Shown piece by piece: positions 24,336 to 33,009 of a DNA stretch of 64,000 bases. Location of the stretch: assembly GCF_001310225.1 (NCBI RefSeq), contig NZ_CP012898.1, positions 310,001 to 374,000 of the forward strand, read 5' to 3'. Numbering within the stretch: position 1 is the stretch's first letter; the number at the start of each line of letters is the position of its first letter. The notes below the pieces were generated by a model. The model had not been told where the DNA came from. It did not search any database and was given only the letters and a program-made list of their open reading frames with translations. The position numbers and the translations under genes are program-made. Source of the DNA: Pseudalgibacter alginicilyticus (lineage in GTDB: Bacteria; Bacteroidota; Bacteroidia; Flavobacteriales; Flavobacteriaceae).

Positions 24336-25586
24336 TTAATCAATTTTTCTTTGAACAAACCAAATGCCTTCCAAACTTAAATTTAAAGATATTACATGAT
24401 AGTTTTCTTGAATTAAACCATTAGTAATTTGCCCTTTGCTACCGTAACTATACCCAATATTTATCATAGAATTTGTGCCATTGTTAAAAGGGATGCCAAT
24501 TCCTAAATTTAAAGTAGAGCTTTTTATGCGTTGGTTGTTGACTTCTAAATTTCCGTTGTTAAAACTGAACCCTGCTCGGTATTCTAAATTATTAAAAAAC
24601 TTATAGTCCTTTTTTTCTCCAACATACTGAATACCTGCACCAATGGCATCTTGGTTAATATAACTTCCAAGTTGATCAGTTTGGTTGGTGTTACTCCAAA
24701 AGCTTTTTTTGTAATCTAAATTAAGAGTAAAGTATTTTTTTAAAGAAGTTTGTAAACCAAAAGCAAGTTCTAAAGGTAGTTTAAAATCATCAATAGAACT
24801 TTCTGAAGACTCCGTTAAATCGGTTGTAGAATCTGTGGTATATAATGTTATGGTACTTGATTTACTTCCGTTTAGTTTGGTTGGTAAATTTGCGGTACCA
24901 CCAATGGATGTATGTTCTGAAAATTCATACTGAAAACCCGCACCAATTCGAAATCCAGAATAATTGTTTTCATCTTCAATTATAAAAGTATTATATATAA
25001 GATAATCTGTTTCTGTTTGGGTTATTTTTCCAAATAGCCCTGAAGCTGTTAAACCTAATCTGAATTTGTCAGTTAAGGAATAACCATAGTTTATTTTTAA
25101 ATCATTAATACCTCCAGAACCGTTTATATCTGTAAGCATAAAGCTGTTAATACTCCCTTCAATATTAGATTCAATGTTAGAAATACTGTAGCCAACATTT
25201 GTTAGCGGAACTAATGTAATGCTTAAACCTGAGTTTTTAGTTATTGGAAAGGCAAGGGATATATTTGAAAAATTAGCAATAATATTTGAACTTTCTCCCC
25301 CTCTTTCTGTAAGGGTATTGGTTTGAGCTTTTAATCCCAAATCATAAAAAAATGAATTTAATGAAATACTACCAAGCGATGCTGGATTTGAGTTATTTAT
25401 AAAGCTGTTTGAAGGCATTGCAATGCCTAAACCACCTAATCCATTTATTTTTCCTGTAGAGATGTCATTATTTAATCCTAAGCCATATAAGGAATAAGGT
25501 GAATTGGAAAGTTGATTGGTTTGAGCCGTAATGTGCAATGAAGCTATTATTAGCAGTGCATATAATATTATATATTTATTTGTCAT
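24336..25586 (-). CDS. Outer-membrane beta-barrel protein, FadL/OmpP1-like
   Basis: 416 residues from an ATG at 25586. A signal peptide (ILYALLIIASLHITAQ) precedes SPYSLYGLGLNND and GGLGIAMPSNSFINNSNPASLGSI, the N-terminal plug-like pattern of FadL-type transport proteins. Alternating amphipathic strands with terminal aromatics run to the C-terminus. Likely an outer-membrane channel of unknown substrate. Overlaps the end of the DUF4270 gene by 11 bp, so the two are co-translated; this pairing is common in flavobacteria. Confidence 0.75.
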   Translation of the reverse strand: MTNKYIILYALLIIASLHITAQTNQLSNSPYSLYGLGLNNDISTGKINGLGGLGIAMPSNSFINNSNPASLGSISLNSFFYDLGLKAQTNTLTERGGESSNIIANFSNISLAFPITKNSGLSITLVPLTNVGYSISNIESNIEGSINSFMLTDINGSGGINDLKINYGYSLTDKFRLGLTASGLFGKITQTETDYLIYNTFIIEDENNYSGFRIGAGFQYEFSEHTSIGGTANLPTKLNGSKSSTITLYTTDSTTDLTESSESSIDDFKLPLELAFGLQTSLKKYFTLNLDYKKSFWSNTNQTDQLGSYINQDAIGAGIQYVGEKKDYKFFNNLEYRAGFSFNNGNLEVNNQRIKSSTLNLGIGIPFNNGTNSMINIGYSYGSKGQITNGLIQENYHVISLNLSLEGIWFVQRKID

Positions 25587-26886
25587 AAATAGCGTAAGTT
25601 AATTCGAGTTTTGATTTTATAGTATTTGAAGCTGATTCGCCATTTAGTATGTACCTATTTATAGACTGATTGAAATCTTTTGGATATAAAGCCAAAGAAT
25701 AATCATCGCCATTTAAATCTGTTAATTTGAGATTTAAAAAATACTTAACAGGAAAGGAATATGTGGTTACATTAAATTCTTCGTCTTCATCTTCAATTAA
25801 GGCCAACACGGTTTCACCTTGAGTTGTGGTTAACGCACTTATAGCATTTGATTTCTCATCAATAATATAAACCGTTAATGAATCATTTGTATGAAGGTTT
25901 TTTGTTGAAGAATTTTGTTTTAGGGAAAATTTTATATTGGCGTCAATAATAATGCCTGTTCCAGGAATATCATATATGTTTTCTAAATGTGGTATATCAA
26001 TTCTAGTAGCCATACCAGTACCTGCTTGCGCATAAGTGTAGTTACTTGTTTGCGTACTTGGCAAATATGTTTCTTGATCTGTAAGCGATTCAAAAATAGT
26101 GCCTTCTGTGATATTAGAAATATTATGAAAGCTATTTTCTGTATTGAAAGCTATATCAAAAGTGAGGGATTCGCTGTAAAGTTCTGAGCCTTCGTTATAA
26201 TAAATACGAAGATAACTACTGGTTGAAAACCCCAAAATTGCAGTATTGTTGTCATTGGGTTTAATAAGAAGCCCCTTGTATGCCCTTAAAAACTCATCTG
26301 AATTATTTATCTTATTATCTCTAATATTTTCAAAAAGTGTTTTACCAAACGTATCATTTAGTGTAACATGTAATGAGTCGTCTTTTTTAGGTTTAGCAGA
26401 AAAAACTTTCGTTCCTATGGATGTGTTACTTGTAGTTATTGTTGTTGTATTATAATAGTTAGTAGCGTCTTCATCAGGTTCAATATCATCTAAAACTTCA
26501 TAAATGTTTATGGTTTGATTAGGTATGGTATCATTATAAAAATAATTATCATAGTTTAAAATAAGGGCAATAGAATCAAATACAGCGTCACTACTTAAAG
26601 AGTAAGAGTAGTTGCTTAGTTGGGCAAAAGATTGACTTTTTGTTAGTCCAAAAACAGGATCGGTATAGGCGCCTACCAACAACCTACTGGTGTTAGAAAC
26701 TGCTATGGAATCAAATTTAAAAGTAGACATTTTTATAGATAAGGTATCAATAAAATAGACTTTAGTGTCTAAATTTACCCAGTCTTCTCCTACAGGAAAA
26801 TCCTCTTCAGTGCTTTCACATGCAATAAATAATATGCCTAAAAGTATAAAAAGAAAAGAGGCAGAAATGGCTCGATGTATTGTCAT
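25576..26886 (-). CDS. DUF4270 lipoprotein
   Basis: About 436 residues from the ATG at 26886; an upstream in-frame ATG at 26928 would put 14 extra residues before the signal. Signal SFLFILLGILFIAC has a lipobox Cys, followed by an acidic linker. The body, with SNTSRLLVGAYTDPVFGLTKSQSFAQL and YNTTTITTSNTSIGTKVFS, fits the DUF4270 family of Bacteroidota surface lipoproteins. Role unknown; co-transcribed with the outer-membrane barrel. Confidence 0.82.
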   Translation of the reverse strand: MTIHRAISASFLFILLGILFIACESTEEDFPVGEDWVNLDTKVYFIDTLSIKMSTFKFDSIAVSNTSRLLVGAYTDPVFGLTKSQSFAQLSNYSYSLSSDAVFDSIALILNYDNYFYNDTIPNQTINIYEVLDDIEPDEDATNYYNTTTITTSNTSIGTKVFSAKPKKDDSLHVTLNDTFGKTLFENIRDNKINNSDEFLRAYKGLLIKPNDNNTAILGFSTSSYLRIYYNEGSELYSESLTFDIAFNTENSFHNISNITEGTIFESLTDQETYLPSTQTSNYTYAQAGTGMATRIDIPHLENIYDIPGTGIIIDANIKFSLKQNSSTKNLHTNDSLTVYIIDEKSNAISALTTTQGETVLALIEDEDEEFNVTTYSFPVKYFLNLKLTDLNGDDYSLALYPKDFNQSINRYILNGESASNTIKSKLELTYAIYDK

Positions 26887-27112
26887 AAAAAATAATTTGA
26901 GCGAACTTAAATAAACACGATTTGTCATTAAAATTAGTTATACCAAAAAGGGGTTTTAATATGCCAATTGGCAATTTGTTTCTACTAAAAACAGCTTTTA
27001 GCGTTCGTCTAAAAAAAAGTAGTGTTTGTATAGACTAATCCTTAGATCAGCTATTATCTTTTTATTTATTAAAGCTAAAAAATAGATTTGTCAAAAAATT
27101 TTTATTTGATAC

Positions 27113-28003
27113 ATGAAGAAAATTATCATGGTAGCTTTTATGATGTCTCTTGGTAACAAAATATATGCTCAGTTAAACGAAAGTATATTTTCATTTAATT
27201 ATGGGTTGGCTCCAATTGGACATGATAATATAGATTTTTATAATACAGATTTTAAGTTTGGCATACCCGTTAAGCTTAAAAAAGGAACCTTGGTAAATAG
27301 TGTTGGTTTTAAAAATTATGGTTTTAATTATACTAAAGATTTTAGTTTTTCCACAACTAATATTTCAAGGCTATATGATGTAAATTATAGTTTAAAATAT
27401 ATTGCGCCATTAGCTGAAACGTGGTTGTTAACCACCCATGCTCAAGTGGCCATAGTTTCTAATTTAACAAATACTATTAGTAATAATGATTTGCAGTTAA
27501 CAGGTTATATGTTGGTTACAAAGTTACTTGGCGCAGATAAAAAAAATGAAGCGTTAACATGGGGTGTGAGTTATAGCACTATAATGGGAGTTCCTGAAGT
27601 GTTACCCATAATAAGTTATACAAATCAAATAAGTGACAAGTTTTTATTCGGTTTAGGTTTTCCTGAAACTTTTGTAGATTATAAAATTAATAAAATTAGT
27701 TCAATAAAATCAGTGTTTATGGTTGATGGTTTCTATGCTAATTTAAATAATTCAGTAAATATAAATAGTACCACACATGCAGATAAAGTCAGCTTTACTT
27801 CAACTTCTTTAGGCTTAGAATATAATTATAAGATGGACGATTTATGGGGTATTAATTTCAAGGGAGGTTATGCTTTCACAAACAGGTACAAATTACTTAA
27901 TAACAATGATACAGAGGTGTTTAATTTTAATACAGCATCAAAGCCTTATTTATCGGCAGGGATTACATTTAATATAAAAAAAACAAAGCAAAATAAATTA
28001 TGA
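27113..28003 (+). CDS. DUF6268-type outer-membrane beta-barrel protein
   Basis: 296 residues from an ATG at 27113 with a signal peptide ending KIYAQ. The rest is alternating strands typical of a barrel of about 12-14 strands, with a final AGITFNIKK. The pattern SVGFKNYGFNYT and LLTTHAQVAIVSN is that of DUF6268 proteins. First gene of a plus-strand cluster and overlaps the kelch gene by 4 bp. Confidence 0.7.
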   Translation: MKKIIMVAFMMSLGNKIYAQLNESIFSFNYGLAPIGHDNIDFYNTDFKFGIPVKLKKGTLVNSVGFKNYGFNYTKDFSFSTTNISRLYDVNYSLKYIAPLAETWLLTTHAQVAIVSNLTNTISNNDLQLTGYMLVTKLLGADKKNEALTWGVSYSTIMGVPEVLPIISYTNQISDKFLFGLGFPETFVDYKINKISSIKSVFMVDGFYANLNNSVNINSTTHADKVSFTSTSLGLEYNYKMDDLWGINFKGGYAFTNRYKLLNNNDTEVFNFNTASKPYLSAGITFNIKKTKQNKL

Positions 28004-28995
28004 AAAACAAGAACACACGATTATTACTTATAATGATTATTTCAGTGAATGCAATTACTTTTTTTAATTGCTCTTCAGATGATGATGATGACGAAAGAGG
28101 GAATTGGCAGGAACGCTCCGTTTTTGATGGTACCCCACGAAGCAATGCTATAGGATTCACTATTGACAATTTTGGTTACATGGGTACTGGATATGATGGC
28201 GATGATTATTTGAATGATTTTTGGCAGTATAATATTGAAGGTGATTATTGGGTGCAAAAAGCTGATTTTCCTGGAGTAGGAAGAAGTTCGGCCTCTGGCT
28301 TTTCTATTGATGATAAAGGTTATGTAGGTGTAGGTTATGATGGTGATGATGAGTTAGGAGACTTTTGGGAGTATGACCCAAGTACGAATACATGGACAGA
28401 AAAAGCCCCTTTTGGAGGTGGTGTAAGACGTGCTGCTGTTGAATTTGGAATTAATGGTATGGGGTATATTGGTACAGGTAATGATGGCGATAATGATAAA
28501 AAGGATTTTTGGAAATACAATCCGCAAACTGATGTATGGTCTGAATTAGTTGGTTTTGGTGGCGAAAAAAGAATTGATGCTACTACATTTATTATAAATG
28601 ATAAGGTATATTTAGGTACTGGTGTTAGTAATGGTTTGTATAAAGAAGATTTTTGGGAATTTGATCCGTATACAGAAGTTTGGACCCGTTTGAATGATTT
28701 AGATGAAGATGATGATTATTCTATAACAAGATCTAATGCGGTAGCATTTAGTGTAGATGGTTTAGGTTACATTGCAACAGGATATACAGGAGGTGCTTTA
28801 TCTTCTATTTGGGAATACACGCCTTCATCAGATACATGGGAAGAAATAACATCATTAGAAGCAACCATTCGTCAAGATGCTGTAGCTTTTTCAAATGGTT
28901 CTAGAAGTTATGTGCTTTTAGGGCGAACAGGAACTTTGTATTTAGATGATATTTATGAGTTGTTTCCACAAGATGATTATGATGATGAGGATTAA
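28000..28995 (+). CDS. Kelch-repeat lipoprotein
   Basis: 331 residues from an ATG overlapping the previous stop (ATGA). Lipobox FFNC followed by SSDDDDDE gives a surface lipoprotein with an acidic linker. Six Galactose-oxidase/kelch blades repeat the pattern G-x-G-Y-x-G-D-x-x-x-x-D-F-W-x-Y-x-P-x-x-x-x-W, predicting one six-bladed beta-propeller used for binding. A strong terminator follows. Ligand unknown. Confidence 0.85.
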   Translation: MKNKNTRLLLIMIISVNAITFFNCSSDDDDDERGNWQERSVFDGTPRSNAIGFTIDNFGYMGTGYDGDDYLNDFWQYNIEGDYWVQKADFPGVGRSSASGFSIDDKGYVGVGYDGDDELGDFWEYDPSTNTWTEKAPFGGGVRRAAVEFGINGMGYIGTGNDGDNDKKDFWKYNPQTDVWSELVGFGGEKRIDATTFIINDKVYLGTGVSNGLYKEDFWEFDPYTEVWTRLNDLDEDDDYSITRSNAVAFSVDGLGYIATGYTGGALSSIWEYTPSSDTWEEITSLEATIRQDAVAFSNGSRSYVLLGRTGTLYLDDIYELFPQDDYDDED

Positions 28996-29018
28996 TATTT
29001 AATAGCACGTTTTTTTTT

Positions 29019-29080
29019 AGAAATCCAAAACACATGCTTTCTGTTAAGATGTTAGAATGAGTGTTTTGGATTTCTTTTTT
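29019..29080 (+). terminator. Rho-independent terminator after the kelch gene
   Basis: AGAAATCCAAAACAC pairs with GTGTTTTGGATTTCT, 15 bp, followed by TTTTT. The loop is about 30 nt. Because the stem is followed by T on one side and preceded by A/T runs on the other it may act in both directions. Confidence 0.85.
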
Positions 29081-29090
29081 ACCATGAAGT

Positions 29091-29438
29091 ATGAAAAGAG
29101 CCCGTTCAAAATATATTATAGTATTTCTATTAATTTTAAGTGTTGTTTTTGTAGGTTTAATAATTTATAAAACAATTTTTAATAATAAATTAGAGCCTTA
29201 TCAAGCCATTGTATATAAAGAAAATTCAGGTTATGGCTACCGTATAATGCATTATGGTAAATTATTAATAAAGCAAGATTTTATACCAACAGTACAGAGC
29301 AATCAACCGTTTTGTAATTATGAAGATGCTCAAAAAATAGCAGATTTGGTTTTACAGAAATTAAATAAGCAAGAAAACCCTAAAATTTTAATTTCTGAGT
29401 TAAAAGAATATCAAATTAAATTAAACTGTATAAATTAG
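29091..29438 (+). CDS. DUF4907 protein
   Basis: 115 residues from an ATG at 29091. N-terminal membrane anchor or signal (IIVFLLILSVVFVGLIIY), then NSGYGYRIMHYGKLLIKQDFIP and FCNYEDAQKIADLVLQKL, the core of the DUF4907 family. Periplasmic or membrane-anchored. It lies just ahead of the sensor-kinase gene (4 bp), an arrangement that suggests a link with the two-component pair. Confidence 0.75.
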   Translation: MKRARSKYIIVFLLILSVVFVGLIIYKTIFNNKLEPYQAIVYKENSGYGYRIMHYGKLLIKQDFIPTVQSNQPFCNYEDAQKIADLVLQKLNKQENPKILISELKEYQIKLNCIN

Positions 29439-29442
29439 TACC

Positions 29443-30486
29443 ATGGAAAATAAAGGAGATAAGGATAACCGAAAACAAAAGCAGATTTTATTGCATGTTT
29501 CTATTTGGGCTGTTTTTATTTCTTTTAATTTGATGCAACCTAGGGTGCCATCAGATATAATGTTTGATAGGATGTTGTTTTTTTTAATTGGAAACATGAC
29601 TCTTTTTTATATCAACTATTCGTATTTAGTTACGCATTTCTTACTTAAAAAAAAGACACTACTCTATGTAGTTTTTGTACTGATTTTAATTTTTATATCA
29701 ATAGCGATATTTAATACGTTTTCCCCATCATTTAGCCCTTCTAATATGGGGGTGCATCCTGTTCCAAGAAATAGACCTGAAACTTTTTTCAGAATGCGAT
29801 TAATAGGGCCATTTATTTTTAATGTCTTGTTAGTTGTAACAGGAACAGCTTTGAGAGTTTATACAGAGTGGAATAGAAATGAACGAAAGAAAAAAGAAAT
29901 TGAAGTACATAAATCTACAACAGAACTTCATTTTTTAAAAAATCAATTGAACCCTCATTTTTTATTTAATTCATTAAACAGTATTTATTCGCTTACAACA
30001 AAAAAATCTAATGATGCTCCAGAGGCTGTAATTACATTGTCTGAATTAATGCGTTATATGCTTTATGAAACGGATAATGAGTATGTTACATTAACAAAAG
30101 AGTTGGAATATATTCAAAACTATTTAAAGTTGCAACGTTTACGTATTGCTAATAATAAAGATGTCATTTTAAACATTCATGGAGTCATATCAAATCAAAA
30201 AATACGGCCATTATTATTTATTTCATTCATAGAAAATGCTTTTAAATATGGTACGGATTTTAAAGGACATACTGAAGTGAAAATTGAAATTAATATTAAT
30301 CAGGATCATTTAACATTTAAGTGTGTTAACATAATTGGAAATAGAAATACAAATAAAGATAGTTCTGGTATTGGCTTGCAAAATACTAAGGAGCGTTTAG
30401 AGTTTTTATATCCAAACAAACATACACTTGAAGTTGAAGAAAGAGATAACAGATTTATTGTGAATTTATCGTTAAAACTAAGCTAA
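29443..30486 (+). CDS. LytS-type sensor histidine kinase
   Basis: 347 residues from an ATG at 29443. Four predicted membrane spans (residues about 15-140) are followed by a short coiled coil and the His_kinase domain: HFLKNQLNPHFLFNSLNSIYSL, with the phosphoacceptor His in NPHFLFN (near residue 174). An HATPase domain has FIENAFKYGTDF and GIGLQNTKERL. It senses an unknown envelope signal and phosphorylates the LytTR regulator encoded next, which starts 1 bp before its stop. Confidence 0.92.
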   Translation: MENKGDKDNRKQKQILLHVSIWAVFISFNLMQPRVPSDIMFDRMLFFLIGNMTLFYINYSYLVTHFLLKKKTLLYVVFVLILIFISIAIFNTFSPSFSPSNMGVHPVPRNRPETFFRMRLIGPFIFNVLLVVTGTALRVYTEWNRNERKKKEIEVHKSTTELHFLKNQLNPHFLFNSLNSIYSLTTKKSNDAPEAVITLSELMRYMLYETDNEYVTLTKELEYIQNYLKLQRLRIANNKDVILNIHGVISNQKIRPLLFISFIENAFKYGTDFKGHTEVKIEININQDHLTFKCVNIIGNRNTNKDSSGIGLQNTKERLEFLYPNKHTLEVEERDNRFIVNLSLKLS

Positions 30487-31220
30487 TGAAGTGTGTAATT
30501 ATAGATGACGAGCCATTAGCAATAGATGTGGTAGAGTCTTATTTAAAGCAAATAGGTGGTCTTGAAGTTGTCTTTAAAACCACCAACCCATTAGAGGCTA
30601 TTACAATGCTGACTAAACAGAAGGTAGATCTTGTTTTTTTAGATATTGAAATGCCAAACCTTACAGGTATTGACTTAGTAAAATCTATGCACAATATTCC
30701 ACAGTTTATTTTTACTACGGCTTACCCACAATATGCATTAGATGGTTTTAATTTAAATGCAACTGATTATTTAGTCAAACCAATCCCGTTTCATAGATTT
30801 TTGAAAGCCATTACAAAAGCTAAGGAAAAATATGAGTTAGAACAGCATAGTTTAATTAGTACAGAGAGTGAGAGTCCAGTAGATGCGTTAATACCTAACT
30901 GGCAGGATAACTTTGTTTTTGTAAAGTCAGAATACGAAAATGTGAAAATTGATATTCATAGTATAAAATATATACAGGGATTAAAAGATTACATAAAAAT
31001 TTATACATCAGAATCAGAAAAAGCTATTTTAACTTTATCAAGTTTTAAAGATATTCAAGATAAGTTACCACCTAATAACTTTATTCGAGTTCACAGGTCC
31101 TTTGTAGTAAATATCAACTTTGTTAAAGCTCTTCAAAAAACTAAAATTATTGTAGATGGCATCCAAATTCCAATAGGAGAAACTTATAAGGATGCCGTTT
31201 TAAAACGATTTGGAGTTTAA
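30486..31220 (+). CDS. LytTR-family response regulator
   Basis: 244 residues; the ATG shares a base with the kinase stop. Receiver domain has IIDDEP (acid pocket), LVFLDIEMP with phospho-Asp near 57, TTAYPQYALDG and VKPIPFHRF. The C-terminal LytTR DNA-binding domain has YIQGLKDYIKIYT and FIRVHRSFVVNINFV. Partner of the upstream kinase; its target promoters are not known but may include the envelope genes nearby. Confidence 0.93.
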   Translation: MKCVIIDDEPLAIDVVESYLKQIGGLEVVFKTTNPLEAITMLTKQKVDLVFLDIEMPNLTGIDLVKSMHNIPQFIFTTAYPQYALDGFNLNATDYLVKPIPFHRFLKAITKAKEKYELEQHSLISTESESPVDALIPNWQDNFVFVKSEYENVKIDIHSIKYIQGLKDYIKIYTSESEKAILTLSSFKDIQDKLPPNNFIRVHRSFVVNINFVKALQKTKIIVDGIQIPIGETYKDAVLKRFGV

Positions 31221-31302
31221 TTTAAAATCAGTTTGCCGTTTCAACTTCATTATATAGGCATTTTGTATTTTTACAGAATTGATTTATAAAATAAAAATTT
31301 AA

Positions 31303-31728
31303 ATGCAGTTAACTAAAAAGGATGTTTTGGAACAAGCTAATAAGGCTTGTAAAAATACTTTAATGGAAACATTAGAGATTGAAATTGTAGATTTTGGCGA
31401 TGACTTTTTAGTTGCCAGAATGCCTGTAAATTCAAGAGTACATCAGCCAGACGGTGTTTTACATGGCGGAGCTACTGCAGCATTGGCAGAAAGTGTAGGT
31501 AGTTTTGCTTCGCATATATTTATTGATACTGAAAAATATTTTGTTCGTGGTATAGAAATATCTGCTAATCATCTAAAAAGTGTCACAGAAGGATTTGTTT
31601 ATGCCAAAGCTATGTTTTTGCATAAAGGTAGAACCACGCAACTATTGGATATAAAAATAACCGATGATGCAGGCAATTTGATTTCCATTTGTAAATTATC
31701 AACTATTTCATTGTTGAAAAAGCAATAG
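31303..31728 (+). CDS. Hotdog thioesterase, probable DHNA-CoA hydrolase
   Basis: 141 residues from an ATG at 31303. PaaI-type hotdog fold with HQPDGVLHGGATAALAESVGS, where the Asp/Glu on the central helix is catalytic, and VTEGFVYAKAMFLHKGRTTQL. Followed 5 bp later by menF, and then menD. That context points to hydrolysis of 1,4-dihydroxy-2-naphthoyl-CoA in menaquinone synthesis; a general acyl-CoA thioesterase is the alternative. Confidence 0.82.
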   Translation: MQLTKKDVLEQANKACKNTLMETLEIEIVDFGDDFLVARMPVNSRVHQPDGVLHGGATAALAESVGSFASHIFIDTEKYFVRGIEISANHLKSVTEGFVYAKAMFLHKGRTTQLLDIKITDDAGNLISICKLSTISLLKKQ

Positions 31729-31733
31729 ATTTC

Positions 31734-32861
31734 ATGAATTCGGATGATTTTTTTACTAGTATTGAAAACCAATACAATAGGCAATTACCTTTTGTAGCTT
31801 ATAGAAAACCAAATAGTTTAGAAATTAAAGGCATGCTTCAAAAAACGGATGTACTTTATACTACTCAAGATTTTAGCGCAAGTGGTTTTGTGTTTTCTCC
31901 TTTTGATAATAATGAACATACAGTTTTAATTCCTTTAGAAAATTCAAATACTATGACTACAAACTATCATAGTATTCCTGACCATAACACCAAGTTTGTT
32001 GAAGTAATATCTGAATATATTCATTCAGAAGCAAGACAAAATCATATAAACCTCATAAAAAAAGGTATTCATGCCATAGAAAACAAACAATTTGATAAGG
32101 TAGTGCTTTCAAGGCAAGAAATTGTAGAGCTATCAGATACTAATCCTTTTACAGTATTAAAAAATCTTTTAAATACTTATAAGTCGGCTCTGGTTTATTG
32201 TTGGTATCACCCTAAAGTTGGCTTATGGCTTGGTGCAACGCCAGAAACCTTGTTAAAAATTTCAGGAAATCAATTTTCAATGATGGCATTAGCAGGAACT
32301 CAAGATTATAAAGGCACCTTGAAGGTTGATTGGCAAAACAAGGAAAAAGAAGAGCAACAATTTGTCACAGATTTTATAATTAAAAATTTAAAACCTGCAG
32401 CAAAAAACTTTAAAGTATCAGATGTTGAAACCGTTAAAGCAGGTAATTTGGTGCATTTAAGAACGATGATTTCTGCCCAATTAAAAGAGGATACTGCTTT
32501 AAAACAGATTATTGATGCCATGCATCCTACACCAGCAGTTTGTGGCGTTCCTAAGCAGGTTTCAAAACAATTTATATTAAATCATGAAAATTATAAGCGT
32601 GATTTTTATACTGGTTTTTTAGGTGAATTAAACTTAAAAACAACCGTAGCTCCTAGATTGGGAAGAAGAAATATTGAAAATAGAGCGTATTTACTAACCA
32701 AGGAAGTTACTCAATTATACGTTAATTTACGTTGTATGCAAATTAAAAATAATAGGGCTTTATTGTATGTTGGTGGAGGTGTTACGAAAGATTCAAACCC
32801 AGAAAAAGAGTGGCAAGAAACGGTTTCGAAATCCTTAGTAATTAAAAATGTCTTGCCATAA
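31734..32861 (+). CDS. menF: Isochorismate synthase
   Basis: 375 residues from an ATG at 31734. Chorismate-binding family: FDKVVLSRQEIVEL, WYHPKVGLWLGATPETLLKI, MALAGTQDYKG, HPTPAVCGVPKQ, and LYVGGGVTKDSNPEKEWQET with Mg-binding Glu residues. Converts chorismate to isochorismate, the first step toward menaquinone. It sits between the thioesterase and menD, which fits the menaquinone role over siderophore synthesis. Confidence 0.92.
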   Translation: MNSDDFFTSIENQYNRQLPFVAYRKPNSLEIKGMLQKTDVLYTTQDFSASGFVFSPFDNNEHTVLIPLENSNTMTTNYHSIPDHNTKFVEVISEYIHSEARQNHINLIKKGIHAIENKQFDKVVLSRQEIVELSDTNPFTVLKNLLNTYKSALVYCWYHPKVGLWLGATPETLLKISGNQFSMMALAGTQDYKGTLKVDWQNKEKEEQQFVTDFIIKNLKPAAKNFKVSDVETVKAGNLVHLRTMISAQLKEDTALKQIIDAMHPTPAVCGVPKQVSKQFILNHENYKRDFYTGFLGELNLKTTVAPRLGRRNIENRAYLLTKEVTQLYVNLRCMQIKNNRALLYVGGGVTKDSNPEKEWQETVSKSLVIKNVLP

Positions 32862-33009
32862 TGATAGTTAAGTGTCTATTTTATATTTTTATGCTCAGAT
32901 TTTAAATAAGAAAAATAATCTATTTAAAACGTAAAGCTAAAGGAGTTTGAATGGTTTCAAATACGTCCTGAGTAAATGTGACGCAAGCCTTGGCAATATA
33001 AATAAACAC

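Noticed and set aside
32947-33009. Extended N-terminus of MenD from a TTG
   Set aside because: The 21 extra residues do not resemble the family; the ATG at 33010 fits.
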